From assembly GCF_004551525.1 (NCBI RefSeq), contig NZ_SATR01000007.1, positions 62,001 through 126,000 of the forward strand: DNA of 64,000 nt, written 5' to 3'. Under the pieces are notes generated by a model. That model ran no database searches. It had not been told where the DNA came from and saw nothing but the letters and a program-made list of their open reading frames with translations. Both the position numbers and the translations under genes were made by a program. Source of the stretch: Vibrio ouci (GTDB taxonomy: Bacteria; Pseudomonadota; Gammaproteobacteria; Enterobacterales; Vibrionaceae). The first letter of the stretch is position 1. Every line of letters begins with the position of its first letter. Shown piece by piece: positions 52,408 through 63,459 of this stretch.

Positions 52408-55032
52408 TTATTCTTGAGAGTCTTCATCGCTTTGCGCTGGAGCTTCAGACTCTTCAGAAGCATTCACTACCTCTTCCGACTCTTCGCCTTCAACTAACTC
52501 AGCTTCTTCAACTTCATCAATGCGCTGTAGACCAACAACATTTTCATCTTCAGCAGTACGGATTAGCGTTACACCTTGTGTATTACGACCCACTTGGCTT
52601 ACTTCCGCTACACGTGTACGAACTAGAGTACCAGCGTCGGTGATCATCATCATCTCGTCGCCTTCTTCTACTTGTACCGCACCAACTACTGGACCATTAC
52701 GATCAGAGACCTTGATAGATACAACGCCCTGCGTCGCACGACCTTTAGTTGGGTATTCAGCAAGTTCAGTACGCTTACCATAACCATTTTGCGTCACTGT
52801 TAGGATATCGCCTTCGTTTGAAGGAACGATTAGAGACACAACTTGGTCATCATCCGCTAACTTCATACCACGGACACCCGCCGCAGTACGACCCATAGCA
52901 CGTACTTTATCTTCACTGAAGCGTACAACTTTACCTGCTTTAGAGAACAGCATGATATCGCTGTCACCGTTAGTGATATCAACACCAATCAGTGAGTCTT
53001 CATCACGTAGGTTAACGGCAATTAGACCGTTTGCACGTACGTTCGCGAATTGATCTAGAGACGTCTTCTTAACGGTACCGTCACCTGTAGCCATGAAGAT
53101 GAACTTCTCTGGTGAGAACTCATCTACTGGTAGGATCGCTGTAATACGCTCGCCCTCTTCTAGAGGAAGAATGTTGACGATTGGCTTACCACGAGCAGTA
53201 CGACTTGCTAATGGTAATTGATACACTTTCAGACGGTATGTCTTACCGCGAGTTGAGAAACATAAGATGTTGTCGTGAGTATTCGCAACAAGCAAGCGCT
53301 CGATGTAATCCTCTTCTTTCATCTTAGTTGCACTCTTACCTTTACCACCACGACGCTGTGCTTCGTAATCGCTTAGGATTTGGTACTTAACATAACCTTC
53401 GTGAGATAGCGTCACAACAACGTCTTCACGTGCAATCAGCTCTTCCATGTCAATATCATGGCTTGCTGCAGTGATTTCAGTACGGCGAACATCACCAAAT
53501 GCATCACGAACTGTTTCTAGCTCTTCACGAATCACTTCCATCAGACGCTCAGTGCTTGCAAGAATATGCATTAGCTCTTTGATTTCGTCCAATAGGGCTT
53601 TGTATTCGTCTAGGATCTTCTCGTGCTCTAGGCCTGTTAGTTTGTGTAGGCGTAGATCAAGAATTGCTTGTGCTTGTGTCTCAGTCAGGTAGTACTGACC
53701 GTCACGGATACCGAACTGCTCTTCCAACCAATCTGGACGAGCCGCATCAGTACCAGCACTTTCAAGCATTGCAGCAACGTTACCAAGATCCCAGCCACGA
53801 GCAACTAAGCCAGCTTTTGCTTCAGCAGGCGTTGCTGCGTTACGAATCAGTTCGATGATTTCATCAATGTTCGCAAGTGCAAGTGCTAGAGCTTCAAGGA
53901 TATGTGCACGATCGCGCGCTTTCTTAAGTTCGAAGATAGTACGACGTGTCACCACTTCACGGCGGTGATCAACGAAGCACTTCAACATATCTTTTAGGTT
54001 GAATAGCTGAGGCTGACCATTGTTCAGTGCAACCATGTTGATGCCGAAAGTCGTTTGCAGTTGAGTTTGTGCGTATAGGTTGTTTAGAACCACTTCGCCC
54101 ACTGCATCACGCTTACACTCAATAACAATACGCATACCGTCTTTATCTGACTCATCGCGTAGTGCACTGATGCCTTCTACTTTCTTATCTTTAACCAGTT
54201 CAGCAATTTTCTCGATTAGACGAGCTTTGTTAACTTGGTAAGGAATCTCAGTAACAATAATGGTTTCTTTGCCATTCTTGTCAGCTTCTACTTCCGCTTT
54301 AGAGCGCATGTAGATTTTACCGCGGCCAGTTTTGTACGCGTCTACGATGCCTTTACGACCGCTGATCAGCGCTGCCGTTGGGAAGTCAGGACCAGGAATG
54401 TAGTCCATAAGCTCATCAATAGTGATTTCTTCATTATTGATGTACGCAAGACAGCCATCAATCACTTCGCCAAGGTTATGTGGCGGGATGTTGGTTGCCA
54501 TACCTACCGCGATACCTGAAGCACCGTTAACCAGTAGGTTAGGAATTTTCGTTGGAAGAACTGCTGGGATTTGTTCAGTACCGTCGTAGTTAGGTACGTA
54601 ATCAACAGTTTCTTTATCTAGATCAGCCAAAAGTTCGTGGGCGATTTTCGCCATGCGAACTTCGGTGTAACGCATTGCTGCCGCTGAGTCACCATCGATC
54701 GAACCGAAGTTACCTTGACCGTCGACCAGCATGTAGCGTAACGAGAAAGGCTGAGCCATACGTACGATAGTATCGTATACAGCGCTATCACCGTGTGGGT
54801 GATATTTACCAATTACGTCGCCAACAACACGGGCAGATTTTTTATATGGTTTATTCCAATCATTACCTAGTACATTCATCGCGAACAAAACGCGGCGGTG
54901 TACAGGCTTTAGGCCATCACGCACATCTGGAAGAGCACGACCAACGATTACTGACATCGCATAGTCTAGGTATGAACCTCGAAGCTCATCTTCAATGTTT
55001 ACGGGCGTGATCTCTTTCGCTAGATCGCTCAT
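52408..55032 (-). CDS. gyrA: DNA gyrase subunit A
   Basis: 874 residues. Introduces negative supercoils with GyrB. The catalytic tyrosine is in AAAMRYTE. The GyrA box QRRGGKG opens the C-terminal DNA-wrapping domain. The tail is strongly acidic (Glu/Ser-rich, last 50 residues), as in gamma-proteobacteria. The quinolone-determining region reads [12 protein letters not shown], i.e. Ser and Asp at E. coli positions 83 and 87, the susceptible type. Divergent from ubiG. Confidence 0.98.
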   Translation of the reverse strand: MSDLAKEITPVNIEDELRGSYLDYAMSVIVGRALPDVRDGLKPVHRRVLFAMNVLGNDWNKPYKKSARVVGDVIGKYHPHGDSAVYDTIVRMAQPFSLRYMLVDGQGNFGSIDGDSAAAMRYTEVRMAKIAHELLADLDKETVDYVPNYDGTEQIPAVLPTKIPNLLVNGASGIAVGMATNIPPHNLGEVIDGCLAYINNEEITIDELMDYIPGPDFPTAALISGRKGIVDAYKTGRGKIYMRSKAEVEADKNGKETIIVTEIPYQVNKARLIEKIAELVKDKKVEGISALRDESDKDGMRIVIECKRDAVGEVVLNNLYAQTQLQTTFGINMVALNNGQPQLFNLKDMLKCFVDHRREVVTRRTIFELKKARDRAHILEALALALANIDEIIELIRNAATPAEAKAGLVARGWDLGNVAAMLESAGTDAARPDWLEEQFGIRDGQYYLTETQAQAILDLRLHKLTGLEHEKILDEYKALLDEIKELMHILASTERLMEVIREELETVRDAFGDVRRTEITAASHDIDMEELIAREDVVVTLSHEGYVKYQILSDYEAQRRGGKGKSATKMKEEDYIERLLVANTHDNILCFSTRGKTYRLKVYQLPLASRTARGKPIVNILPLEEGERITAILPVDEFSPEKFIFMATGDGTVKKTSLDQFANVRANGLIAVNLRDEDSLIGVDITNGDSDIMLFSKAGKVVRFSEDKVRAMGRTAAGVRGMKLADDDQVVSLIVPSNEGDILTVTQNGYGKRTELAEYPTKGRATQGVVSIKVSDRNGPVVGAVQVEEGDEMMMITDAGTLVRTRVAEVSQVGRNTQGVTLIRTAEDENVVGLQRIDEVEEAELVEGEESEEVVNASEESEAPAQSDEDSQE

Positions 55033-55317
55033 AGAGCCATTATCCCTCTATTTATAGATCGTATGTACAATACGCTTAAGGTGCAAAAATATAACATACA
55101 ATTCAGTAGTTCGGCATCACTTTCCCTCTCCTTTTATAAGGTTGTGAGCTTGGTTGTGAATCAAGTGCCGAGAAATTGCACACTCTAATTTTATCTTGCT
55201 GAAAAATGGTTATATTTTACCCGCTTCTAGAGAAAAGTGATCCTCTCTATGGAGTGTTATGCTTGAACGGGTATAATGCGTTCAATTCAAGGATGCAGGT
55301 TAATAAATAGAGTTGTT

Positions 55318-56025
55318 ATGACCCAATCACAAAATGTCGACCCTAACGAAATTAAAAAGTTTGAAGATATGGCTTCCCGCTGGTGGGATCTTGAAGGTGA
55401 ATTTAAGCCTCTTCACCAAATCAACCCTCTTCGTCTCAACTACGTTTTAGACAATGCTGACGGGTTATTTGGTAAAACGGTTCTTGATGTCGGCTGTGGC
55501 GGTGGAATCTTAGCGGAAAGCATGGCGAAAGAAGGCGCTACGGTTACGGGACTAGATATGGGCAAAGAGCCACTAGAAGTCGCTCGCCTTCATGCTCTTG
55601 AAACAGGAACCAAGCTGACTTACATCCAAAGCACAATTGAAGATCACGCGGTTGACAACGCGGGTAAATATGACGTGGTGACTTGCATGGAAATGCTAGA
55701 ACACGTTCCTGACCCCCTATCGGTGATCAAATCATGCGCAGCATTAGTTAAGCCAGGTGGTCACGTTTTCTTTTCAACGCTGAACCGCAACTTAAAATCC
55801 TATCTGTTCGCTATTGTTGGTGCAGAGAAACTGCTGAAGATCGTTCCTGAAGGCACTCATGATCATGATAAATTCATTCGCCCAGCAGAACTTATCAAAA
55901 TGATTGACCACACTGATTTAACAGAGACGGGGATTACAGGCCTTCATTACAACCCTCTTACAGACACCTATAAGCTTGGTAGCAATGTTGACGTGAACTA
56001 TATCGTCCACACTCAAAAGTTTTAA
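55318..56025 (+). CDS. ubiG: Ubiquinone biosynthesis O-methyltransferase
   Basis: 235 residues from the ATG at 55318, chosen because E. coli UbiG starts at the matching place; the longer frame adds a non-homologous leader. It performs both O-methylations in ubiquinone synthesis. SAM motif [14 protein letters not shown] (near 55), then [18 protein letters not shown], and the FFSTLNRN segment. Its neighbours gyrA and nrdAB are the conserved gamma-proteobacterial context. Confidence 0.96.
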   Translation: MTQSQNVDPNEIKKFEDMASRWWDLEGEFKPLHQINPLRLNYVLDNADGLFGKTVLDVGCGGGILAESMAKEGATVTGLDMGKEPLEVARLHALETGTKLTYIQSTIEDHAVDNAGKYDVVTCMEMLEHVPDPLSVIKSCAALVKPGGHVFFSTLNRNLKSYLFAIVGAEKLLKIVPEGTHDHDKFIRPAELIKMIDHTDLTETGITGLHYNPLTDTYKLGSNVDVNYIVHTQKF

Positions 56026-56060
56026 CAACTTTCACATACCATATATTGTGTTTATTTCTC

Positions 56061-56090
56061 AGGCGATGACGTAGTGTCATCGCCTTTTTT
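56061..56090 (+). terminator. Intrinsic terminator of ubiG
   Basis: GGCGATGAC (56062-56070) pairs perfectly with GTCATCGCC (56076-56084), then six T. Confidence 0.9.
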
Positions 56091-56292
56091 AATCATTTTT
56101 TCATCAATTTTTGCGTGTTTGATTCCAATTTAATCGACTCCTTTTTCGCTCCGAAATTTGTTCAAAGATCAAGGGATTTTTTTTTGTTTGTGGTTACTTA
56201 TAAACCACACTGGAGATGGTAATTTTGTCCATTATTGCCAGCCCTAACGCCATCAGTTAGTAGCCACTAACTGTTTTTTTTGTTTTTGTCAG

Positions 56293-56301
56293 TTATCCAC
56301 A
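56293..56301 (+). promoter_or_regulatory. DnaA box upstream of nrdA
   Basis: TTATCCACA, exact consensus, about 195 bases before nrdA. DnaA control of nrdAB is established in E. coli. Confidence 0.65.
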
Positions 56302-56370
56302 AGTCATCCCAGATCTGCTCCTTGAAATATACGATTGATAGCACTATCTTGTAATCCGCAAACAGATACA

Positions 56371-56386
56371 CCCCTATATGTTGTGT
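56371..56386 (+). promoter_or_regulatory. NrdR box 1
   Basis: CCCCTATATGTTGTGT fits ACACWATATNTWGWGT at 14 of 16 positions by eye. Confidence 0.65.
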
Positions 56387-56392
56387 TTGCTA

Positions 56393-56408
56393 CTACAATA
56401 TATAGATA
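56393..56408 (+). promoter_or_regulatory. NrdR box 2
   Basis: CTACAATATATAGATA fits the NrdR consensus at about 12 of 16 positions. Its centre is 22 bases from box 1, two helical turns. Confidence 0.55.
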
Positions 56409-56494
56409 GATTTTGATCACAAAGCCGGCACAAGTTTTACAAGAATTACACAAAAATGCGGCTTTTATCAGTTTTGTTAGGGAAATGAAGCAGA

Positions 56495-58777
56495 ATGAAC
56501 CAACAACTTACCGTTACTAAACGTAACGGCCGTAAAGAAAGCATTGATCTAGAGAAGATCCATCGCGTTATCACTTGGGCTGCCGAAGGCCTAGATAACG
56601 TTTCAGTCTCGCAAGTAGAACTACGCGCTCACATTCAGTTCTACGATGGCATCACGACCTCTGATATTCATGAAACAATCATCAAGTCTGCAGCAGACCT
56701 GATCTCTGAAGAGACGCCAGATTACCAATACCTAGCGGCTCGCCTAGCAGTATTCCACCTACGTAAGAAAGCGTATGGCCAATACGAGCCACCAACGCTG
56801 CACGATCACGTTGCACGTATGGTTGATATGGGTAAGTACGATCAGCACATTCTTGAAGACTACACTAAAGCTGAATTAGATGAGCTAGATGCATACCTTG
56901 ACCACAAGCGCGATCTAAACTTCTCTTACGCAGCTGTAAAACAGCTTGAAGGTAAGTACTTCGTTCAAAACCGTGTATCTGGTGAAATTTACGAAAGTGC
57001 TCAGTTCCTATACATTCTGGTTTCTGCTTGTCTGTTCGCAAAATATCCGAAAGAGACGCGTCTTGACTACATCAAGCGTTTCTACGATGCAACGTCAACA
57101 TTCAAGATTTCTCTACCTACACCGATCATGTCTGGTGTACGTACCCCTACTCGTCAGTTCAGTTCATGTGTACTTATCGAGTGTGGTGACAGCCTTGATT
57201 CAATCAACGCGACAGCAAGCTCTATTGTACGTTACGTATCTCAACGCGCTGGTATCGGTATCAACGCTGGTCGTATTCGTGCTCTAGGCTCAGAAATCCG
57301 TGGTGGTGAAGCATTCCATACAGGTTGTATCCCGTTCTACAAATACTTCCAGACAGCAGTAAAATGTTGTTCTCAAGGCGGTGTTCGTGGTGGCGCAGCA
57401 ACAGTATTCTACCCACTATGGCACGGTGAATCTCAAGCGCTCATGGTTCTTAAGAACAACCGTGGTGTTGAAGAAAACCGTGTACGTCACATGGATTACG
57501 GCGTTCAGTTAAACCGCCTTATGTACCAACGTTTGGTTGAGGGTGGCAACATCACTCTATTCTCACCTTCGGACGTACCTGGCCTATACGATGCGTTCTT
57601 CGAGAACCAAGATGAGTTCGAACGTCTATACGTGAAGTACGAAAACGATCCTTCAGTTAAGAAAGAAACGGTTAAAGCGATCGAGATGTTCTCTATCTTG
57701 ATGCAAGAGCGTGCTTCTACAGGTCGTATCTACATTCAAAACGTTGACCACTGTAACACTCACAGTCCATTTGACTCAGAGGTTGCACCTGTACGTCAAT
57801 CGAACCTATGTCTAGAGATCGCACTGCCGACTAAACCTCTGACAAATGTAGAAGATGATTCAGGTGAGATTGCACTATGTACGCTTTCTGCGTTTAACCT
57901 TGGTGCGATTAAATCACTAGACGATTTCGAAGAGCTTTCTGAACTGGTAGTACGTGCACTAGATGCACTGCTTGATTACCAAGACTACCCTCTTCCAGCT
58001 GCATACAAGTCAACTATGAACCGCCGTACTCTAGGTGTTGGTGTTATTAACTACGCTTACTACCTAGCGAAGAACGGTGTTAAGTACTCTGATGGCAGCG
58101 CAAATGGCCTAACTCACCGTACATTTGAAGCGATTCAGTACTACCTACTTAAAGCGTCTGTTGCGCTTGCGAAAGAACAAGGCAAATGCCCATCTTTCCA
58201 CGAAACAAACTACGCGAAAGGCCTACTACCAATCGATACGTATAAGAAAGATATCGATTTAGTATGTGATGAGCAGCTGCATTACGACTGGGATGGTTTA
58301 CGTGAAGAGATCGTTACTCACGGTCTACGTAACTCAACACTGACAGCACTAATGCCTTCTGAGACATCATCGCAGATCTCTAACGCGACAAATGGTATTG
58401 AACCACCACGTGGTTACGTATCAGTTAAGGCTTCTAAAGATGGTATCTTGAAGCAGGTTGTACCAGAATTTACCGAGTACAAAGATAACTATGAATTACT
58501 TTGGAACATCGGTTCTAATGACGGTTATCTACACCTAGTTGGCATCATGCAGAAGTTCGTTGACCAAGCTATTTCAGCGAACACGAACTATGACCCAACT
58601 CGTTTCGAAAGCGGCAAAGTACCGATGAAGAAGCTGCTGCAAGATCTACTAACAGCGTACAAATATGGTGTTAAGACGCTTTACTACCATAACACTCGTG
58701 ATGGTGCGAGCGATGACCAGAAAGACGCTGTACAACCACAAGACGACGATTGCGCGGGCGGCGGTTGTAAGATTTAA
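56495..58777 (+). CDS. nrdA: Ribonucleoside-diphosphate reductase class Ia, alpha subunit
   Basis: 760 residues. An N-terminal ATP cone (QQLTVTKRNGRKESIDLEKIHRVI region) gives activity control. Catalytic features: FSSCVLIECGDS with the active-site cysteine, NLCLEIALPT, and the redox cysteine pair near the C-terminal CAGGGCKI. Reduces NDPs to dNDPs together with NrdB. Expected control is by NrdR and DnaA from the sites upstream. Confidence 0.97.
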   Translation: MNQQLTVTKRNGRKESIDLEKIHRVITWAAEGLDNVSVSQVELRAHIQFYDGITTSDIHETIIKSAADLISEETPDYQYLAARLAVFHLRKKAYGQYEPPTLHDHVARMVDMGKYDQHILEDYTKAELDELDAYLDHKRDLNFSYAAVKQLEGKYFVQNRVSGEIYESAQFLYILVSACLFAKYPKETRLDYIKRFYDATSTFKISLPTPIMSGVRTPTRQFSSCVLIECGDSLDSINATASSIVRYVSQRAGIGINAGRIRALGSEIRGGEAFHTGCIPFYKYFQTAVKCCSQGGVRGGAATVFYPLWHGESQALMVLKNNRGVEENRVRHMDYGVQLNRLMYQRLVEGGNITLFSPSDVPGLYDAFFENQDEFERLYVKYENDPSVKKETVKAIEMFSILMQERASTGRIYIQNVDHCNTHSPFDSEVAPVRQSNLCLEIALPTKPLTNVEDDSGEIALCTLSAFNLGAIKSLDDFEELSELVVRALDALLDYQDYPLPAAYKSTMNRRTLGVGVINYAYYLAKNGVKYSDGSANGLTHRTFEAIQYYLLKASVALAKEQGKCPSFHETNYAKGLLPIDTYKKDIDLVCDEQLHYDWDGLREEIVTHGLRNSTLTALMPSETSSQISNATNGIEPPRGYVSVKASKDGILKQVVPEFTEYKDNYELLWNIGSNDGYLHLVGIMQKFVDQAISANTNYDPTRFESGKVPMKKLLQDLLTAYKYGVKTLYYHNTRDGASDDQKDAVQPQDDDCAGGGCKI

Positions 58778-58780
58778 CCC

Positions 58781-58840
58781 ATAATCCCCTATCGGGATTA
58801 TTAAGGCTTAACAAAATATTCGCCCCTCAGATTGAGGGGC
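58781..58840 (+). other. Two consecutive hairpins in the nrdA-nrdB spacer
   Basis: ATAATCCC/GGGATTAT (58781-58788 and 58794-58801) and GCCCCTCA/TGAGGGGC (58822-58829 and 58833-58840), both perfect. There is no T run after the second. They may tune message stability or the NrdA:NrdB ratio. Confidence 0.6.
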
Positions 58841-58860
58841 ATAAAAGGAATTGAGGCATC

Positions 58861-59994
58861 ATGGCTTACAGTACTTTTAACCGAACTAAGAACGACCAGC
58901 TAAAAGAACCTATGTTCTTGGGTCAATCGGTAAACGTTGCACGTTACGATCAACAAAAATTTGAAATTTTCGAAAAATTAATCGAGAAGCAACTGTCTTT
59001 CTTCTGGCGTCCAGAAGAAGTAGATGTATCAAGCGATCGTATCGACTACAACAAGCTACCAGACCACGAAAAACACATTTTCATCTCAAACCTAAAGTAC
59101 CAAACGCTACTGGATTCGATCCAGGGTCGTAGCCCTAACGTTGCGTTACTTCCATTGGTTTCTCTACCAGAAGTAGAGACATGGATTGAGACTTGGTCTT
59201 TCTCTGAGACTATCCACTCGCGCTCTTACACTCACATCATCCGTAACATCGTTAATGATCCGGGTCTTGTGTTTGATGACATCGTAGAAAATGAGCACAT
59301 TCTAAAGCGTGCGAAAGACATTTCTCGCTACTACGATGACTTGATCCAACTGACTAACGACTACCACCGTTACGGTGAAGGCAAACATACAATCAACGGC
59401 GAAGAAGTGACTATCACTCTTCACGAGCTGAAGAAAAAGCTGTATGTATGTCTAATGTCAGTGAACGCACTAGAAGCGATCCGTTTCTACGTAAGTTTCG
59501 CTTGTTCGTTTGCATTTGCTGAACGTGAGCTGATGGAAGGTAACGCAAAAATCATCAAGCTCATTGCTCGTGATGAAGCGCTACACCTAACGGGTACTCA
59601 GCACATGATCAACCTGCTTCGTAACGGTCAAGATGACTTCTCATTCATGCAAATCGCTGAAGAATGTAAGCAAGAGTGTTTCGACCTATTCAAAGAAGCG
59701 GCAGAGCAAGAAAAAGAGTGGGCAGAATACCTATTCAAAGATGGCTCGATGATTGGTCTAAACAAAGACATTCTTTGTCAGTACGTTGAGTACATTACCA
59801 ACATCCGTATGCAGGCTGTTGGTCTTGGCGCAGCTTACCCAGAAGCAACATCGAACCCTATTCCATGGATCAACGCTTGGTTATCTTCTGATAACGTTCA
59901 GGTTGCTCCTCAGGAAGCAGAGATTTCATCTTACCTAGTTGGTCAGATAGATAGTGACGTTCGTGCGGATGACTTTAAGGACTTCGAACTGTAA
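58861..59994 (+). CDS. nrdB: Ribonucleoside-diphosphate reductase class Ia, beta subunit
   Basis: 377 residues. Di-iron radical protein; the radical tyrosine lies in [16 protein letters not shown] (near 122). Iron ligands are in [20 protein letters not shown] and [13 protein letters not shown]. It carries the radical needed by NrdA. The C-terminus (DDFKDFEL) is the NrdA-binding tail. Its stop overlaps the ferredoxin start (TAATG). Confidence 0.97.
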   Translation: MAYSTFNRTKNDQLKEPMFLGQSVNVARYDQQKFEIFEKLIEKQLSFFWRPEEVDVSSDRIDYNKLPDHEKHIFISNLKYQTLLDSIQGRSPNVALLPLVSLPEVETWIETWSFSETIHSRSYTHIIRNIVNDPGLVFDDIVENEHILKRAKDISRYYDDLIQLTNDYHRYGEGKHTINGEEVTITLHELKKKLYVCLMSVNALEAIRFYVSFACSFAFAERELMEGNAKIIKLIARDEALHLTGTQHMINLLRNGQDDFSFMQIAEECKQECFDLFKEAAEQEKEWAEYLFKDGSMIGLNKDILCQYVEYITNIRMQAVGLGAAYPEATSNPIPWINAWLSSDNVQVAPQEAEISSYLVGQIDSDVRADDFKDFEL

Positions 59995-60272
59995 TGCCAA
60001 CAATCAAAATCAACGGGATGACTCCTATTCAGTCTCACCCTTCGAATACCATTTTAGAAACAATGGAGAACGCAGGTGTAGAGCCAGAATACAATTGCCG
60101 TGACGGACACTGCGGCGCTTGTCGCTGCAAGTTGGTCTCAGGTGAAGTGGAATACGTTGGTTTTGCTATGGCTTACACCGAAGAGCGCGAAATTTTACCG
60201 TGCATCTGCAAAGCAAAGTCTGATATCGAGATTGAAGGTGTTCACTATGCGCTAAAAGAAAAACGCGCATAG
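59994..60272 (+). CDS. yfaE: 2Fe-2S ferredoxin YfaE (NrdB maintenance)
   Basis: 92 residues, plant-type ferredoxin with YNCRDGHCGACRCKL and a fourth Cys in EILPCIC. YfaE supplies electrons to rebuild the NrdB di-iron tyrosyl radical. Starts within the nrdB stop. Confidence 0.93.
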   Translation: MPTIKINGMTPIQSHPSNTILETMENAGVEPEYNCRDGHCGACRCKLVSGEVEYVGFAMAYTEEREILPCICKAKSDIEIEGVHYALKEKRA

Positions 60273-60290
60273 TACATTTTTAGTCATCAA

Positions 60291-60325
60291 AAAAAGCCCT
60301 TTAGTTCATCACTAAAGGGCTTTTT
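60291..60325. terminator. Terminator of the nrdAB-yfaE operon
   Basis: AAAAAGCCCTTTAGT (60291-60305) pairs perfectly with ACTAAAGGGCTTTTT (60311-60325), loop TCATC. Works in both directions. Confidence 0.92.
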
Positions 60326-60428
60326 GTATATAAAGAATCAGGTGTGCAAGCGAGTAACTCGAGTTCAAATAAGTATGATGAAGTGCATAACTATACAAAT
60401 TATAAAAGACTAAGGTTCGCGTTAGCCT

Positions 60429-60686
60429 TTATGCATTTAATTTAGCTGGCTCACGTGACAAAAATGCATCAGCGGTCAGCATAGACACGGCTTTGTCACC
60501 GATCTCTCTACCATCATCATCAAAAAGCGAAAGATGATAACCTAAGCTATCCCCAACGATTTTTTCTTTTGGTGCTTGTCGCCACAAAGAGATTACATCC
60601 TGACGTTCATCCTTAAGTGCTTCACCCAAAATAACTTTTTGACTAGCAACTTGGTACCATACAAGGATTTTTGACTGACTAAACAT
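60429..60686 (-). CDS. Small hypothetical protein
   Basis: 85 residues from the ATG at 60686, supported by GGAGGGG five bases upstream. Opens MFSQSKILVWYQVASQKVI and is mixed alpha/beta in appearance, without a signal peptide or membrane helix. The strong ribosome site argues it is a real gene. I do not recognise the family. Confidence 0.65.
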   Translation of the reverse strand: MFSQSKILVWYQVASQKVILGEALKDERQDVISLWRQAPKEKIVGDSLGYHLSLFDDDGREIGDKAVSMLTADAFLSREPAKLNA

Positions 60687-60929
60687 ACTAACCCCTCCGT
60701 GAAAATAGCGATTCAAGTAATCAGTTTATCCTCTTCTCCAACAAAAATAAGTACCAAAAGTGAGACAATTTTGGCTTCTATTTAAAATCATTGAGTTAAG
60801 CCATATATGAATACGCTATAAAAAAATATTTAACTGATGAATATGAAATATCAAGTGCATTCATTTGCTTATTACAGAATGCCAACCGACGCTGAATTGA
60901 CAAATATAAATAGTCAGTTCATTGAATTT

Positions 60930-62171
60930 TTATGCACCAATTATACTTCTTGGAATAAACATCTCTTTTTCACGAGTTAATGAGCTGTAGTTTGCAAACA
61001 TGGGCTTAGTGCTCAAGTAACGTCGAAGCATATCCGCTGCAATCGTGGTGATCACAAGAGTGCGCTCTTTGCGCGAGTAATCACGATTAAATGTGAGTGT
61101 CTGTCCCCACTCCCCTTCAGGGGTCGCTAAAGCAACTGAAAATGTCTTATTGACCACCTTCCCTGTCACTATGGCAATATCAGTGGCGCACTTCTCTTTA
61201 GTCGCCCCAGATAACGCGAGTACCGAAGCTAACGCATCTTCACTGCCTTCCGCTAAAGCGACTTTTTCACCCAGTACCCAGCCGTGACCGCAATACTCTG
61301 CCGCACCTTCATGAGACTGAACCCACTGAGATAGCGCGCCATAGGTTGATTGTTCCGCGGTCGAGATTGATTGCTGCTTCTCTAAAATCAAATGGGCAAC
61401 GTGATCTTGCATAGACTCATCAATGCTCACGACGTTGGCTTCCACTAAGCTGAAAATCATTTGAAGCAGCTTTACACGTCTCTCTAGATCTTCTTTTGGC
61501 CCAAACAGCTTAACCTCAATATAGGGAAGGTATGAACGATAACCTAAGCTATACCCTTCAGGAAGCTGCATTTTATCGAGCTTATCTGACAGCGCTGACT
61601 CTGAAGTACCAAAGGTGTAGAGCTTGCTACACTCCTGACCGATAATGTCTGGGTAACAACGCTTAATATCTGGCAGAATTTGCTGTTCTACCATTAACTT
61701 AAATTCACTCGGCACACCTGGCGTAAAATAGAAATCACAGTCATTAAAGGTGACCTTGAAGCCACAAGCCGTACCTATTGGGTTATCAAGTAATTGCGAC
61801 CCTTTCGGTAGCATCGCTTGCTTGATATTACTTTCTGGCATTGTGACTCCCCTAGCAGCAAAAAATTGCTCCAAGCGAGCCTGCCATTCAGGGAAAAGAG
61901 TCAGTTCCGTTTCTGCAGCAACAGCCGCCGCCTCAGAACTCAGGTCGTCAGCCGTTGGCCCTAAGCCACCATTGACCACAACGACATCACAATTAAAGCT
62001 CAGCATCATCAGTTCTTCGACTAGCGAAGACATTTCATCACCTACCGTCGAACGCTTGGTCACGCTGTAACCATGCTCAAAGAAACGTTGAGACAGCCAA
62101 GCGGCATTGGTATCAACAATATCTCCGTGGAGGACCTCTTCCCCAGTGCTTAGCATTGCAATTTTCAACAT
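60930..62171 (-). CDS. CinA-like nucleotide hydrolase with degenerate deamidase domain
   Basis: 413 residues, the YfaY type. N-terminal COG1058/MoaB-like domain (1-170) with LSTGEEVLHGDIVDTNA and VVNGGLGPTADD, then a linker and a C-terminal PncC-like domain (from about 255). In active NMN deamidases the domain opens with AESCTGG and has SGIAGPDGG. Here these are AEQSTYG and an unrelated VTGKV stretch, so deamidase activity is probably lost. The remaining activity would be pyrophosphatase-like. Confidence 0.87.
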   Translation of the reverse strand: MLKIAMLSTGEEVLHGDIVDTNAAWLSQRFFEHGYSVTKRSTVGDEMSSLVEELMMLSFNCDVVVVNGGLGPTADDLSSEAAAVAAETELTLFPEWQARLEQFFAARGVTMPESNIKQAMLPKGSQLLDNPIGTACGFKVTFNDCDFYFTPGVPSEFKLMVEQQILPDIKRCYPDIIGQECSKLYTFGTSESALSDKLDKMQLPEGYSLGYRSYLPYIEVKLFGPKEDLERRVKLLQMIFSLVEANVVSIDESMQDHVAHLILEKQQSISTAEQSTYGALSQWVQSHEGAAEYCGHGWVLGEKVALAEGSEDALASVLALSGATKEKCATDIAIVTGKVVNKTFSVALATPEGEWGQTLTFNRDYSRKERTLVITTIAADMLRRYLSTKPMFANYSSLTREKEMFIPRSIIGA

Positions 62172-62347
62172 CGTTTATCCTTAGTGGGAAATGTCACACA
62201 TTTGATGAGTTTACCGTTAATTCCTATGGCAATCCGGTAAAAAACGTCTAAGTTTCTAATTTAGAACAAATACTGGTTCCCATTACTCTGACTTTAATAG
62301 ATAATTGTGAACCCGATCATTAAAAAATAATAACTGTGGAGTTTTCC

Positions 62348-63244
62348 GTGTTTAAAAAAAGCATCGCCGCTTTATTGATGTCAGCATCTGCATGTGCCAA
62401 CGCCAATATCTATGACTCAAATCAGCATATTGAATTTTCGTACACTGTAGACCAAGCTGAGTTCGACACGCTCTCTTACAACTCTTATCAGTACACCTCT
62501 CAAGACCCGTATTCATTAAGCCTTACTGAAGACAACTTAAAGCTAGAAGACCCAGGTTTACCAAAATACCTTACAGCTTCAAGTGAAAAAGATTGGGATT
62601 ACTTAATGGGCCAGACTTACACCATTCTTGGTTTGAGTGTAGCGACCGTAGGCTTAATGACTCTACTACCAGAATCAATCACTAAGTGGGATGAGGAAGA
62701 TCGTAACTTAAGCGGCTTAGGCTCAAAATGGAAGGACAATGTCACTTCAGGTCCAGTTTGGGACCGTGATGAGCACTTCTTAAACTACGTTATGCACCCA
62801 TACTTTGGTGGTGTTTACTATACCGCTGCGCGCCATGCTGGCTTTAATGAGTTTGAGTCTTTCCTTTACTCTGCCACTATGTCGACTTTCTTCTGGGAAT
62901 ACGGTGTAGAAGCTTTCGCTGAAGTACCATCTTGGCAAGATATCTTCATTACTCCGTTCTTCGGTGCGGTTGTTGGTGAAATGATGTTTGAAGCTGAGCA
63001 AGACATCGTCGCTTCCGGTGGCGAAGTCATGGGCTCTGAAACTATGGGTGGCGTAACTCTGTTCTTCCTGAACCCAGTAGGCCACATTCATGGCTGGGTA
63101 AGTGATGCATGGGGCGGCAGTGCAGAGTTCCAATACAGCAGCACTCCATGGTTCGGTAACCAAGACGCCGCGCAATTCGCTATGGACGCGGGCGCAAGCT
63201 ATGACAACGTATTCTACGGCGTCGAAATGAAGATCAGCTTCTAA
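62348..63244 (+). CDS. DUF3943 envelope protein
   Basis: 298 residues from the GTG at 62348 (GGAG six bases upstream), with a signal peptide ending near CANA. The core has WDRDEHFLNYVMHPYFGGVYY, FWEYGVEAFAEVPSWQDI and LNPVGHIHGW, the marks of DUF3943. It carries several aromatic, barrel-like segments and is probably outer-membrane associated; function unknown. Monocistronic with its own terminator. Confidence 0.87.
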   Translation: MFKKSIAALLMSASACANANIYDSNQHIEFSYTVDQAEFDTLSYNSYQYTSQDPYSLSLTEDNLKLEDPGLPKYLTASSEKDWDYLMGQTYTILGLSVATVGLMTLLPESITKWDEEDRNLSGLGSKWKDNVTSGPVWDRDEHFLNYVMHPYFGGVYYTAARHAGFNEFESFLYSATMSTFFWEYGVEAFAEVPSWQDIFITPFFGAVVGEMMFEAEQDIVASGGEVMGSETMGGVTLFFLNPVGHIHGWVSDAWGGSAEFQYSSTPWFGNQDAAQFAMDAGASYDNVFYGVEMKISF

Positions 63245-63261
63245 CACGCTCACATTATTTG

Positions 63262-63290
63262 AAAAAGCGACGTTCATACGTCGCTTTTTT
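63262..63290 (+). terminator. Intrinsic terminator of the DUF3943 gene
   Basis: AAAAAGCGACG (63262-63272) pairs with CGTCGCTTTTT (63279-63289), followed by T. Confidence 0.9.
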
Positions 63291-63459
63291 TGTGCTCTCG
63301 TTAAAATAACCGTAATATCAACAATAGATTAGGGCCAAAAGTTGACCTGGCTCAAACCTAAATCCCCTGCGCTTCCTAAACTGATTTTAGGCACCGATTC
63401 GTCTTTCATCGCTGTAGAGATTGAATAGTCATGCCTTACTCAGCGCTAGGAGGCCCAAT

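Larger units (their letters stand above)
56026..56494. other. Regulatory region between ubiG and nrdA
   Basis: 469 bases without a gene. Contains the ubiG terminator, a consensus DnaA box, two NrdR-type boxes and the nrdA promoter. Confidence 0.75.

Noticed and set aside
52408..55032. Several antisense frames over gyrA, nrdA and nirB
   Set aside because: All are shadows of strongly coding genes with no independent signals.
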